A DNA stretch of 64,000 bases from Mytilisepta virgata (GCA_028015205.1 CM051514.1:2418001-2482000); one strand, 5' to 3'; counted from the stretch's first letter, positions 11,517 through 22,437 are shown. A program made the numbers and translations. Notes: generated by a model not told the origin, from the letters alone.

Positions 11517-11639
11517 CATCTTATATAGTGGGTCATTATATCTGTGTTGTGGTGATAGTACGATATGGGATATACCATACAAAGCTTCAGGATGTTCTGT
11601 AAAGACTGACAATGGATCTTCCATACTTTCCTCTTCATT
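11517..11639 (-). CDS. LARS2: LARS2 exon H, CP1 threonine-region exon; parent of a 12-copy tandem array
   Basis: The exon has 123 nt, 41 codons, phase 0 to 0. The acceptor is TTTTACATAG and the donor ATG|GTAGGT at 11516. It starts NEEESMEDPLSV and includes FTEHPEALYGISHIVLSPQH, which aligns with the human FTLK...TATPEAIYGTSHVAISPSH region. In editing-competent LeuRS this is the threonine-rich peptide that hydrolyses mischarged tRNA. Here, as in human LARS2, the threonines are mostly replaced. A second possible donor four bases on (TAG|GTAATT) would break the phase to exon I. The last roughly 100 bp of the exon plus intron start are repeated 12 times to the left; the copies have Gly where this exon has Glu (HPGAL against HPEAL). 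Confidence 0.93.
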
Positions 11640-11964
11640 CTATGTAAAACAGAAGAAAGTATTTCATATTTCCTGTACAATAGTCTCATTACTTTACTTG
11701 CTGTTACATAGTTGTCCATTCTACTTCTGATTGAGATAGATTCTGATTGAAGAAATAAGCTGTCAAACTGACAACAACTTGGTATATCTCAGATGATCAG
11801 CTGTCCACATTTTTCGCAAAATTATCATCCAAATTTTCCAATGAAACAAAAATATTTTCTGCTTAATTCATGTTAAAATACATGATAAACTTTGAACATT
11901 TATTTATGTATGTATATTACTAGAATTGTTGCTTGTTATGACTAAAAATATGGCCTTAATGAAA
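11640..11964 (-). other. LARS2 intron G-H, part next to exon H
   Basis: This is unique AT-rich intron sequence with a polypyrimidine acceptor tract (11642-11660 complement). Nothing else was recognised. Confidence 0.7.
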
Positions 11965-12535
11965 ATAAGAACAAGATTGCTACACATAGCCATATGTCCC
12001 CCGCTGCAGAGAACAGTCGAAGCTCCATAGGATCAAGTACATGTGGTGACTAACAATCCTACAAAATTTGAACGAAATCTGATCAGCGGTTTAAGAAGAG
12101 TTGCGTCCACAAAGTGTTCCTATAGTGTCAAATACAGGAAAAAGTTAAAAGTCACACAACTCTCATAAAATTTGTCAAATCAAAATGGTGGTGTGAAAGA
12201 ATCAAGTACATATGGTAACTAGCAATCCTACAAAATTTTAACAAAATCCTATCAGCGGTCTCAGAGGAGCTGTGTCCACATAATGTTCCTATAGTGTCAC
12301 ATGCACAAAAATGTTAAAGTCCCATAACTCCTGTAAAATTTGTCAAATCAAAATCTTAGTGCGATAGGATCAAGGAACATGTGGTAACTAACAATCCTAC
12401 AAAATTTGAACGAAATCTGATCAGCGGTCTCAGAGGAGATGCATCCACAAATAACCGTGACAGACGGACAGATGGACGGATGCAGACCATTACTAAGTTC
12501 CTCCGTCGCATTGCGGAGGGGGACAATAAACATCA
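11965..12535 (+). repeat. Pearl-like tandem element, three units of about 165 bp plus tail
   Basis: Units share CTAACAATCCTACAAAATTT, GAACGAAATCTGATCAGCGG and ATAACTCCTGTAAAATTTG. The end carries a GACAGACGGACAGATGGACG microsatellite, then ACCATTACTAAG and a hairpin (CCTCCGTCGC / GCGGAGG) before GGACAATAAAC. The same tail order occurs at 37490-37612. Confidence 0.9.
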
Positions 12536-12604
12536 CTTTGTACAATTGCAATTAGTAATGGCTAACATACACATAGTTTTGAAATGGGAGAACTCAAGGA
12601 CCAT

Positions 12605-13392
12605 TTCATCATAGTTTGGTTTGACAACTGCTATCAAGGATGAGGACATCAAGGAGATGGAATCCATCTCTGTGTGCCCCGCCGTAAATAACTTGTGGTC
12701 AAAGGAGTTTTTGACCTTGACCTTTGACCCAGAGATTTACACAATAATCATGACACCCCTTTTGACACTGGTGAATAACCATGCCAAGTATCTTCACTTA
12801 ACTTCAAACCATTCTCAAGTTATAGAGCGGACACAATCTTTACCATAGGACATGGGGTTCTCAACTTTGACCTAAGTTTTTGACCTTGACCTTTGACCTA
12901 TATAGTAGCACATGCATTGTGACACACCCTCGGGTGCTAGTGAATATTCATGCCAAGTATAAACTTTGAAATCATAAAGATTCTCAAGATATAGAGTGGA
13001 AATGATTTGTTACGGACATATGGGTTCCAATTTGACTTCAGTTATTGACCTTGACCTTTGACCTAGAGATTTGCACAATAATCGTGACACCCCTTTTGAC
13101 AGTGATGAATAACCATGCCAAGTATCTTCACTTAACTTTAAACCATTATCAAGTTATAGAGCGGACATGATCTTTACCATATAGGACATGGGGTTCTCAA
13201 CTTTGGGCTTGACCTTTGACCTACAGAGTTGTACATACATTGAGACACACCCTCTGGTGCTAGTGAATATCCATGCCAAGTATAAACTTTAAAATCATAA
13301 AATTTCTCAAGATATAGAGCAGATATGATTTGTTACGGACAGACTGATCACTATAGGGCAACCACCACCAAGTGGCGGGGCCCTAAATAAGA
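12605..13392 (+). repeat. About 150-bp tandem element with GACCTTTGACC units and hairpin tail
   Basis: Four to five units alternate around TTGACCTTGACCTTTGACC and CATGCCAAGTAT. The tail reads ACGGACAGACTGATCACTAT followed by a hairpin (AGGGCAACC ... GGGGCCCT) and AAATAA. Each unit carries AGGTCA-type half sites, which may simply reflect array ancestry. Confidence 0.85.
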
Positions 13393-13549
13393 TTTACAAT
13401 AACAATAAAGATGGAGTTGACCTATCTTCTTACTATGACTTGTTCATGTATCCATGTACATAGTACTGATTTACCTCTCTAGGGAATATCTTTCTTATAT
13501 TATCCACACATACAAAGCATACTATCAGCAATTTTTAATCTTATTACCA

Positions 13550-15655
13550 TTATATTATACCACTGTATAGTAAACTTATTATCAGTACATTGTATGCATA
13601 GTAAACTTATTACCAGTATATTGTACTATGGCATAGTAAACTCATTACTGGTATATTAATCGTGCTACTGCATAGTAATATTATTACCAATACATTGTAC
13701 TACTGCATAGTAAACCTATAACAGTATATTGTACTACTGCATAGTAAACTTATTATCAGTACATTGTATGCATAGTAAACTTATTACCAGTATATTGTAC
13801 TACTGCATAGTAAACGCATTACTGGTATATTTATCGTGCTACTGCATAGTAATATTACAGTGGAACCCCTGAAAATTGCCCCTCTTAAAACGGGATTCCT
13901 CTATAAACCAAACTTTTACTTTCGGTCTGGAATTTTTGCCTATATATTCAAGTAAAAAATCCTCTGAAAACCGGACCCTCTGAATTCCGAACACTGGCCA
14001 TACTTTCAGGTACAAAACATATATATTCTTGTCAAATTAACCTCCAGAAACCGGCTGAAACAATGTATTACCTGGAAAATCAGTGAACCTTTATACATTT
14101 CATCCGTAATCGATCGATCATTGACATCATTAAACTAAATAACCATTTTGAATAAAGGTGTGAAAGTCATAAATCAAACAATAATCAGGCATCAATAAAA
14201 ATGTCGGATTGAAATTAAAAACAATTAATTGTATTAAAATAATATGCGCGTGGTACATGTACATATGTAAGTACATGGCACAATTTTACAACATCGTTAT
14301 AATACATTGTAACGCACTTCCGGTTTCACTCTCCGGATCAGATACGTCTTTTCAGGAACCTCCTAAAACCGTACCCTCTGAAAACCGGCCGATTTCTCCT
14401 GTCCCATGGCTGTTCGGTTTACAGAGGTTCCACTGTATTACCAATATATTGTACCACTGCATAGTAAACTTATTACCAGTATATTATGCTACTACACAGT
14501 AAACTTATTACCAGTATATTGTACTACTGCATAGTAAATGTATAACCAGTATATTGTATGCATAATAAACGTATTACCAGTATATTGTACTACTACATAG
14601 TAAACTTATTACCAGTATATTGTATGCATAGTAAACTAATTACCAGTATATTGTGCTACTGCATAGTAAACTAATTACTAGTATATCATGCTACTGCATA
14701 GTAAACTTATTACCAGTATATTGTGCTACTGCATAGTAAACTTATTACCAGTATATTGTGCTACTGCATAGTAAACTAATTACCAGTATATTGTGCTACT
14801 GCATAGTAAACTAATTACTAGTATATCATGCTACTGCATAGTAAACTTATTACCAGTATATTGTGCTACTGCATAGTAAACTAATTACCAGTATATTGTG
14901 CTACTGCATAGTAAACTAATTACTAGTATATCATGCTACTGCATAGTAAACTTATTACCAGTATATTGTGCTACTGCATAGTAAACTAATTACCAGTATA
15001 TTGTGCTACTGCATAGTAAACTAATTACCAGTATATCATGCTACTGCATAGTAAACTTATTACCAGTATATTGTGCTACTGCATAGTAAACTAATTACCA
15101 GTATATTGTGCTACTGCATAGTAAACTAATTACCAGTATATTGTGCTACTGCATAGTAAACTAATTACCAGTATATTGTATGCATAGTAAACTAATTACC
15201 AGTATATTGTGCTACTGCATAGTAAACTAATTACCAGTATATCATGCTACTGCATAGTAAACTTATTACCAGTATATTGTGCTACTGCATAGTACACTAA
15301 TTACCAGTATATTGTGCTACTGCATAGTAAACTAATTACCAGTATATTGTGCTACTGCATAGTAAACTTATTACCAGTATATTGTGCTACTGCATAGTAA
15401 ACTAATTACCAGTATATTGTGCTATTGCATAGTAAACTAATTACCAGTATATTTTGCTACTGCATAGTAAACTTATTACCAGTATATTGTGCTACTGCAT
15501 AGTAAACTAATTACCAGTATATTGTGCTACTGCATAGTAAACTTATTACCAGTATATTGTACTACTGCATAGTAAACTTATTACCAGTATATCATGCTAC
15601 TGCATAGTAAACTTATTTACCAGTATATTGTGCTACTGCATAGTAAACTTAAGTA
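13550..15655. repeat. 35-bp minisatellite, roughly 45 units, interrupted by a MITE
   Basis: The unit is CTACTGCATAGTAAACTTAT plus TACCAGTATATTGTG. A shorter variant lacks CTAC (TTGTATGCATAG). Variants TATATCATG and TAAACTAATTA recur in a regular order at about 14700-15250, which suggests higher-order duplication. The array ends 18 bp from LARS2 exon G. Repeats abut without spacers, so it is not a CRISPR. Confidence 0.95.
13858..14435. mobile_element. 578-bp TA-flanked MITE (Tigger/pogo-like) inside the minisatellite
   Basis: Both ends read CAGTGGAACCYCTG, inverted, with TA duplicated on each side (13856-13857 and 14436-14437). Removing the element restores a normal minisatellite unit. Interior CCTCTGAAAACCGG motifs repeat in both orientations. 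No transposase frame is present. Confidence 0.9.
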
Positions 15656-15672
15656 TTCAGTAAACTGTTTAC

Positions 15673-15786
15673 CTTTAAAACAAAATCAAGTCTTGTTCCT
15701 GTACATTTTCCAATCCATTCTTTTTGTATATCTATAATATCTTTCCAGTTCTTTTTATTGACATTCTCTAAACCATCATACAGGGA
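15673..15786 (-). CDS. LARS2: LARS2 exon G, CP1 editing-domain entry (WIG motif)
   Basis: The exon has 114 nt, 38 codons, phase 0 to 0, with acceptor ATTTTTAG and donor AAG|GTAAAC. It begins SLYDGLENVNKKNWKDI and continues to EWIGKCTGTRLDFVLK, matching the family pattern of a W-rich helix, then (H/N)WIG and a beta strand. It lies between the 35-bp minisatellite, which ends about 15655, and the 161-bp array to the right. Confidence 0.94.
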
Positions 15787-16019
15787 CTAAAAATACCATA
15801 ATATATTGAAGTACCCTTTTGATTTTTATGTATAATTCAAATACTGTATGAAAGGTTACGTCTGCAAATTTCTAATTTACACTTACGTTGCAAACTTCTT
15901 TCATTGGCAAAAATTCAATTTGGCTGAAATTTCTTTCACTGTTAATATGATATAGCTTAAATTCAAATTAAAACAAGAGGCTGTCGATTGACAGCAAACC
16001 GGATTTTCCTGCAACAAAT

Positions 16020-16360
16020 GACCTTTGCATGGAAACGACGACTTGAACTGCCTTTTTTCAATTTTTTAGAACCATAACTCCTGAACGGTGAAAGTGAAAA
16101 TCGTCAATATCGGAACGGTGAAAGTGGAAATCGTCAATATCGAACATGACCTCCATTTTGTCATCAGTAACAACATATTAAAATTTGAAAAGCTTTGGTT
16201 GAACAGTTCATAAGTTATCACACAGACACCACTGGGAAAGCCATTTTTCAATCTTTCAAGAACCATAACTCCTGAAAGGTGAAAGTGAAAATCGTCAATA
16301 TCGAACTTGACCTCCATTTTGTCATCAGTAACAACATATTAAAATTTGAAAATGGGCCAA
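16020..16360 (+). repeat. 161-bp tandem array, left part (two units)
   Basis: Units carry AAGCTTTGGTTGAACAGTTC, CATAACTCCTGAACGGTGAA, AATCGTCAATATCGAAC and CCATTTTGTCATCAGTAAC. The array is broken at about 16360 by the 180-bp element and resumes at 17702. Confidence 0.9.
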
Positions 16361-17705
16361 AGACACAAATGGCCGGGTTGCTGGGTGTTTACTGTAGTGG
16401 TGACAAAGGTGATTACAAGATCATATTGCACATTGGCAGTCATGAATATTTATATAGACAAAATCAGACACATTGTATGTTGGTGTACGAGCACAGAGGC
16501 AGCCATCAATTTAATTAGAAATAGGTGAACTAAGCAATATTTGATTTGATTACATGTTGATAAACACATGTTTGGAAAAATGGGAAATAATTCCATAAAG
16601 TGAGGTGCACATCTTCAATATATATAGAAACATTCTATGAAGTTTCAAGGATGTGGGTGAAAAACTGTAGGAGGAGTTGATTTCACAAAATAGGTACCCT
16701 CTATTGAAGATGTCAATAAAAAACGACTAAGTTCCAAAGTTTGGGAAAATGGAAAATAATTCCTGAAATAATTCCATAAAGTGAGGTGCACATCTTCAAT
16801 ATATATAGAAACATTCTATGAAGTTTCAAGGATGTGGGTGAAAAACTGTAGGAGTTGATTTCACAAAATAAGTACCCTCAATTGAAGATGTCAATAAAAA
16901 ACGACTAAGTTCCAAAGTTTGGAAAAATGGGAAATAATTCCTGAAATAACTCCATAAAGTGAGGTGCACATCTTCAATATATATAGAAACATTCTACAAA
17001 GTTTCAAGGATGTGGGTGAAAAACTGTAGGAGGAGTTGATTTCACAAAATAGGTACCCTCTATTGAAGATGTCAATAAAAAAACGACTAAGTTCCAAAGT
17101 TTGGAAAAATGGGAAATAATTCCTGAAATAACTCCATAAAGTGAGGTGCACATCTTCAATATATATAGAAAAATTCTATGAAGTTTCAAGGATGTGGGTG
17201 AAAAACTGTAGGAGGAGTTGATTTCACAAAATAGGTACCCTCTATTGAAGATGTCAATAAAAAAACGACTAAGTTCCAAAGTTTGGAAAAATGGGAAATA
17301 ATTCCTGAAATAACTCCATAAAGTGAGGTGCACATCTTCAATATATATAGAAACATTCTATGAAGTTTCAAGGGTGTGGGTGAAAAACTGTAGAAGGAGT
17401 TGATTTCACAAAATAGGTACCCTCTATTGAAGATGTCAATAAAAAACGACTAAGTTCCAAAGTTTGGAAAAATGGGAAATAATTCCTGCAATAATTCCAT
17501 AAAGTGAGGTGCACATCTTCAATATATATAGAAACATTCTATGAAGTGTCAAGGATGTGGGTGAAAAACTGTAGGAGGAGTTGATTTCACAAAATAGGTA
17601 CCCATTTTCCCCGCCCGCCCGCCGCCACCCGCCCGCCGCCACCCGCCCGCCCGACATTTACCATATTATAACCCGGATTTGCACTCTGTGCAACCCGGCC
17701 AAAAA
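16360..17705 (+). mobile_element. 180-bp-array element inserted in the 161-bp array
   Basis: The left segment (16360-16568) is single-copy and starts with a small hairpin (GGCCAAAGACACAAATGGCC). Bases 16569-17600 are about six 180-bp units, closely matching 1-1500. Bases 17600-17705 repeat the CCGC tract, ACCATATTATAACCCGG and hairpin tail. Flanking 161-bp sequence continues on both sides, so this is one insertion of about 1.34 kb. Confidence 0.85.
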
Positions 17706-18316
17706 GCTTTGGTTGAACAGTTCATAAGTTATCACACGGAAACCACTGGAAAAGCCATTTTTCAATCTTTCAAGAACCATAACTCTTGAACGGCGAAAAA
17801 GAAAATCGTCAATATCGAACTTGACCTCCATTTTGTCATCAGTAACAACATATTAAAATTTGAAAAGCTTTGGTTGAACACTTCATAAGTTATCACACGG
17901 ACACCACTGGGAAAGCCATTTTTCAATCTTTCAAGAACCATAACTCCTGAACGGTGAAAGTGAAAATCGTCAATATCGAACATGACCTCCATTTTGTCAT
18001 CAGTAACAACATATTAAAATTTGAAAAGCTTTGGTTGAACAGTTCATAAGTTATCACACGGACACCACTGGAAAAGCCATTTTTCAATCTTTCAAGAACC
18101 ATAACTCTTGAACGGTGAAAGTGAAAATCGTCAATATCGAACTTGGCCTCCATTTTGTCATCAGTAACAACATATTTAAAATTTGAAAAGCTTTGGTTGA
18201 ACAGTTCATAAGTTATTGCACGGACACTGTTTGGCAGCCGCGCGTCCGCCCGCCCCCCTGCCCGCCGAACATCACCAATTTAATAACCGATATTTTCCTA
18301 TGAAAATCCGGTTAAA
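17702..18316 (+). repeat. 161-bp tandem array, right part, with GC tail and hairpin
   Basis: Four units as at 16020-16360 are followed by CGCGTCCGCCCGCCCCCCTG, ACATCACCAATTTAATAACC and an inverted repeat (AACCGATATTTTC / GAAAATCCGGTT). This is the third array in the window to end in a C/G-rich tract, ACCA and hairpin. Confidence 0.88.
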
Positions 18317-18479
18317 AAGGAAAAAAATACATACTGAGAACAACTATTAACGGTACTACGTATAATTATATATATTTTTAACTTCAGTTGTTCAAGCAAC
18401 CAAGAAAATTACATCTTTTTTTTATGAAGTTTTTATATCTAATACATATGCTATAAGGAAAAGCTCCACTGTCCTCTAC

Positions 18480-18623
18480 CTTGGCATAAGCTGTAGTTCT
18501 AATAAACCACTGACGAAGATATCTTTTCTCGACCTTGGCTCCTGACCTCCAAGACTGACCATGTTCGTCAATTTGTTCGTTTGCTAATACTGTTTGATCA
18601 ACTGGGTCCCAGTTAACTGGTCC
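18480..18623 (-). CDS. LARS2: LARS2 exon [16 protein letters not shown] block and start of CP1
   Basis: The exon has 144 nt, 48 codons, phase 0 to 0, with acceptor TGTACAG and donor AAG|GTAGAG. It encodes [17 protein letters not shown], then [17 protein letters not shown] and TTAYAK. Bacterial LeuRS carries a cysteine zinc knuckle here (C-P-N-D ... C-W-R-C). In this protein those cysteines are D, Q and S, as largely in human LARS2, so no zinc knuckle is expected. The [10 protein letters not shown] segment is where the editing domain departs from the catalytic core. Confidence 0.96.
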
Positions 18624-20145
18624 CTGTACAAACATAAATATTCAGAAATGTTTGCCTACATTTATTACTGTGAATCCTCGATAACAGACAATATCGTGAG
18701 ATTAATTTAAGTAATTGTTATATTTTATGCAATAGAATATACAGTGAAACCTGTTTTTAATAGTCACTGCACATGACAGGTGATCTTTTAATCAAGGTTC
18801 AGCTGGAGCAGCAAATCTGGATTTTTCGTTTCCCGTCCAGAAGATATTTTTTATGTGAAAAACAAAAAACATGGCAGTTCTTTGAAATGACAATATTTTT
18901 TTTATCAAAATAGACCATTTATAAACAAAATGACTGAATACTTCAAAGACATCTAAGCACAACCAATAACTTAAGATTACCTGAAAGTCAATTTTTTTAA
19001 CAAGTCTGGAAAGAAAAATGGCTGCTGAATTCAGGCAAATGTTCAAAATGAGAAAACCTTTATATAGCCACTGACTGCGGTTACTGCTGCTTCAAGTTGA
19101 ATTAACTGTTAAAAGGGGCAAAATAACTGCTAAAACAGGTGTCCGATTAACTAAGGTAATGTTTAGGACATATTTGACTGTACCTAACAGAAATCAAAAT
19201 AATATGTCGTTTTTGAGATATCGATTTCTCGGGATCCCAGTATTTATTTTATGATGTTCTTTTACTTTTTTATGCACTTCTATATTTCCGGTTATTGATT
19301 TTGATAGGCACCCTTTTTAAACGTCTGTTTAAAATAGTTTAGAGTTTGTATTTTTCTTTAAAAAAATCAATAGGAATGACAGACAATTGCAGAAAGTGGG
19401 GACATTATATTTTATAATGTGAAGGTTTTCAGAAATTGTTTATTATCGTGTTAATCGGACTATTCATAGACGTTGAAAAACGTACACTTCAGATTAAAAA
19501 ATCATTATTATAACGGTATATTTGTTCTTGAAAATGAATTTCTTTAAAATATAATAAAATAATCTAATGAAAAAATATTGTTTCATAGCAGAATCTTAAA
19601 GAATTAAATCGAAAAGGATTGATTTGCTCTACGCTTCAAAGCGTAATTGATGTTATGCCTTAAATTTTATCAGAGTCACGTGATAAAATTTAGGAACTTG
19701 CAAAAATATAGTATACAATTTTGAATCCCGGAAAGGGCATATTGGATTGTCATATTCATCCTGTCCAAACAAGTGGTTTCAAGTACCGGTAGTTTTTGAT
19801 CATCAATGTGTGTGACAATAATGTTCTGCTTGTTAATTCTATGTTGTGAAGTGTCAATTTCCAAACAAGAAAGTAAGCCAAACAAAAGAGTTATTCCACT
19901 TTATTGGTAAGAATACACTGAGAAGTTAATAAAAAAATTTTTTTTTTTAATTCTTGAACACACGCGCACAAAATATAAATGAAATAAAAAATTCATTGAA
20001 GATTTTTAAAATTTATGTGTACAGTAAAAGTTATAGACCTCTGAAAACAAGTACAACTTCCAGGGAAGGGAAATAATTCCTCCAAATATCAGTTTGAAGA
20101 GCCAAAGCTTTGGAAAAAGGATAATTATATGTTATATACGATTAC
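18624..20145 (-). other. LARS2 intron E-F, AT-rich, with MITE-like remnants
   Basis: ACAGTGAAACCTGTTTTTAA near 18740 faces CTAAAACAGGTGTCC near 19130, which suggests a decayed MITE. At 19661-19693 a perfect 12-bp inverted repeat (TAAATTTTATCA ... TGATAAAATTTA) brackets GAGTCACG. Nothing coding was found. Confidence 0.6.
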
Positions 20146-20235
20146 CTCCTTCTGATAAACCAAGCCCGCATCATACATCTTCAGGAAAATAAACTGTGAC
20201 CATTTATAATACGATGGATCACATGTGGAAATCTC
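20146..20235 (-). CDS. LARS2: LARS2 exon [13 protein letters not shown] segment
   Basis: The exon has 90 nt, 30 codons, phase 0 to 0, with acceptor TTTAAAG and donor GAG|GTAATC. It encodes [17 protein letters not shown], then the helix leading to GLVYQKE. This is the conserved E(I/V)xTxxPxYYKWxQ block that precedes the CP1 insertion in LeuRS. It connects directly to exon F, with no residues missing relative to the human protein. Confidence 0.95.
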
Positions 20236-20529
20236 CTTTAAATTAGTAAGAAATTTAGTTACCACACAGAAAGTGTAAAGAACAAAAGGTCTAGTGTTAA
20301 ATATTTACAATTCTTACAGCAAATTGAGAATTTAGGTTGTACAAATAACTAACTTTATTTTTTTGGAGGGGTATAATCATAATTTTAAATGAGTCATGTG
20401 ATATATAATGTGAAACTTTACAGACATGTAAATCAATCAAAATATATATTAATGCTCTCATGTTGAAAAATTGCATTAATTTAAAGTTATTTATTTACAG
20501 TGAATTGGGAAACAAGTTATAGCAACATA

Positions 20530-20828
20530 TACTAATCCCTCGCCACTTGCAGGTGCAAGAGCGGCCCCTGTAGCGGCATTTATGCTACTCTTTTTCGACA
20601 TCTACAGAGGACTCTTGAATGTGCTAAGTGTGTTGCTCTCCCTTAACACGTGACAGCCATTTTTCGTCCCCATCCGACGGACTAGCATCGTTTATTGAGA
20701 CCATCCTTGCAAATGTGGTCAATAGGGCCTCGCAAATTTGATCCCTGAAATTTTCATCCCGAATGGGAATCGAACCAGGGACCTTTGGCTTCGTAGTCCG
20801 ATGTGCTAACCACTACACCACGGCGCCT
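20530..20828 (-). mobile_element. tRNA-headed SINE
   Basis: Read on the minus strand from 20828 it begins GGCGCCGTGGTGTAGTGGTT and AGCACA (A box), then GGTTCGATTCCC (B box) about 45 nt on. The head resembles tRNA-Arg(ACG) around GGACTACGAAG. The 5' and 3' acceptor arms do not pair, so it is not a tRNA gene. A body of about 220 bp of unrelated sequence follows. The exact 3' end and target duplication were not resolved. Confidence 0.8.
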
Positions 20829-21532
20829 TTGCATTAACTACCATGTACTCATTCATCAATTTGGGAACCAACATAAAAATTCCATATCTGAGAATCTACA
20901 ATTCACTTTAAATATATTTTAGGGTATGATCCTTCAAAGGTTGTTGCTAAGACATAATTTTAATCCCCAGCTCAGTTACTAGTATTTCTATACTAGCCTG
21001 AAATTGATACTTATAAAATTTACTGATACAAAAATGTAAAATTTGCATATACTAGGGATTATCTCCCTCGTGCATAGCTCTGCCCTTAGACGGTTTTGGC
21101 TTTACCCTTTCGGTCATTTTTGCATTTTTGAATTTGCTCTTCAACCGTTTGGGTTATTGTTTTGGTTTCAATATTTTATGCCTTGAGCACAACTGATGAG
21201 TCGTAATTTGACGAAATGTGCACATCTTGTGCATCAAAATTGGTATCAAAGAATTTAGTTTAGATACCTGTGTTGGAATTTTCAGTACTTAAATTTTGAC
21301 TTGTAAAGCTATGCTGACTTTGTTTTTCTGATAATCTGGTTTTGGCTGTTTGGTTGTATTGCTTAAAATGTTTTGGTGCTTTATAATCCAAGGCTTTCCA
21401 AATTTTGGTCACTAGCAAACCTTATGAAGGGTATTGCAGAAATGTGCATTGCACGCAAGAAATTTAGTACAAAAATGTACAGAAGTATATTTTTGTAACA
21501 CCATTTGAACAAGCCATTGCTGTCATACTCAC
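20829..21532. other. LARS2 intron D-E, retroelement remnant with ribozyme-like core
   Basis: Bases 21086-21262 hold a bivalve retroelement tail containing CTGATGA (21193-21199), a 3-bp stem, GAAA (21213-21216) and a TGTGCA/TGTGCA arm before ATC. See findings. The rest is AT-rich with no coding sign. Confidence 0.5.
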
Positions 21533-21593
21533 CCTATCCCAATTAAAACTACACTGTAATTCTTCTAACTGAGATCTCATGCTTTCTATATTA
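21533..21593 (-). CDS. LARS2: LARS2 exon D, short exon ending NWDR
   Basis: The exon has 61 nt: one base completing the split serine, then 20 codons ending in phase 0. The acceptor is ATTTCAG and the donor AGG|GTGAGT, a strong consensus. It encodes SNIESMRSQLEELQCSFNWD and then R, matching the family pattern of an amphipathic helix followed by FSWDRE. Its length agrees with exon C, which leaves two bases over. Confidence 0.92.
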
Positions 21594-21784
21594 CTGAAAT
21601 TTATAATAAAATACATGTTTCTCTTTAAGACATTTGTTTGAGAGAAGACAGGAACTAAGTTAACTGACGAGATGAAATCGACGAAATGTGCACATTTTGT
21701 GCATCTAAATTGGTATCAAAGAATTTTACTTCTATCAATATCCAATTAAAAAACTATACGAGAGAAAATGGATATGGAGTAAAA

Positions 21785-21966
21785 TGTCCAGATGACATCC
21801 TCCCATCTCTAAAATGTCAAGATGACATCCTCCCATCTCTAAAATGTCCAGATGACATCCTCCCATCTCTAAAATGTCAAGATGACATCCTCCCATCTCT
21901 AAAATGTCCAGATGACATCCTCCCATCTCTAAAATGTCAAGATGACATCCTCCCATCTCTAAATTG
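21785..21966. repeat. 30-bp tandem repeat, six units alternating two forms
   Basis: Unit forms differ at one site (GTCCAGATGAC and GTCAAGATGAC) and strictly alternate, giving a 60-bp higher-order period repeated three times. Because 30 is divisible by three, both strands stay open. The predicted peptides are artefacts. It lies in LARS2 intron C-D. Confidence 0.95.
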
Positions 21967-22261
21967 AACAGACCAAAAATAGCTAGTGGTCCCCACACAA
22001 TCTTCAATGAGTTGGAATCCCAACACCATGTGGCATGCCCTAAATGCCATTTATAAAATCTACATCTGATCATATATTTCTACTTTTCCTGTTGTTCAGT
22101 ATGGATACATGATTAATATCTGACCTACTTCAGGATTTCTTGTTTTCAAATTTGTCATCAAATTTTATTTGATGTGTAACCATGTCTCAACTCACTTCTG
22201 TTCATACAATAACACCATTAAAAGTCAATTCTAAAATAGGCTTCAAATTCCCAATGTATTA

Positions 22262-22363
<102 letters not shown>

Positions 22364-22437
22364 CTAAAAAGGAACAGTACTTGTCAAACTTAAGGCTCCT
22401 ATGAGCATGTGTCCTTTAATCTGTGAAATGTATAATA

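Noticed and set aside
12605..13392. Nuclear-receptor enhancer based on repeated TGACCTTTGACC
   Set aside because: The half sites are part of the repeat unit. Without evidence of selection they are most simply explained by array copying.
13550..15655. CRISPR-like regular array
   Set aside because: Units are adjacent with no unique spacers, the genome is eukaryotic and no cas genes are present.
18739..19180. A complete MITE with ACCTGTTTTA ends
   Set aside because: Only about ten bases pair and no target duplication is visible. Kept as a note within the intron entry.
20755..20828. tRNA-Arg gene on the minus strand
   Set aside because: A and B boxes are good, but acceptor arms do not pair and a SINE body follows.
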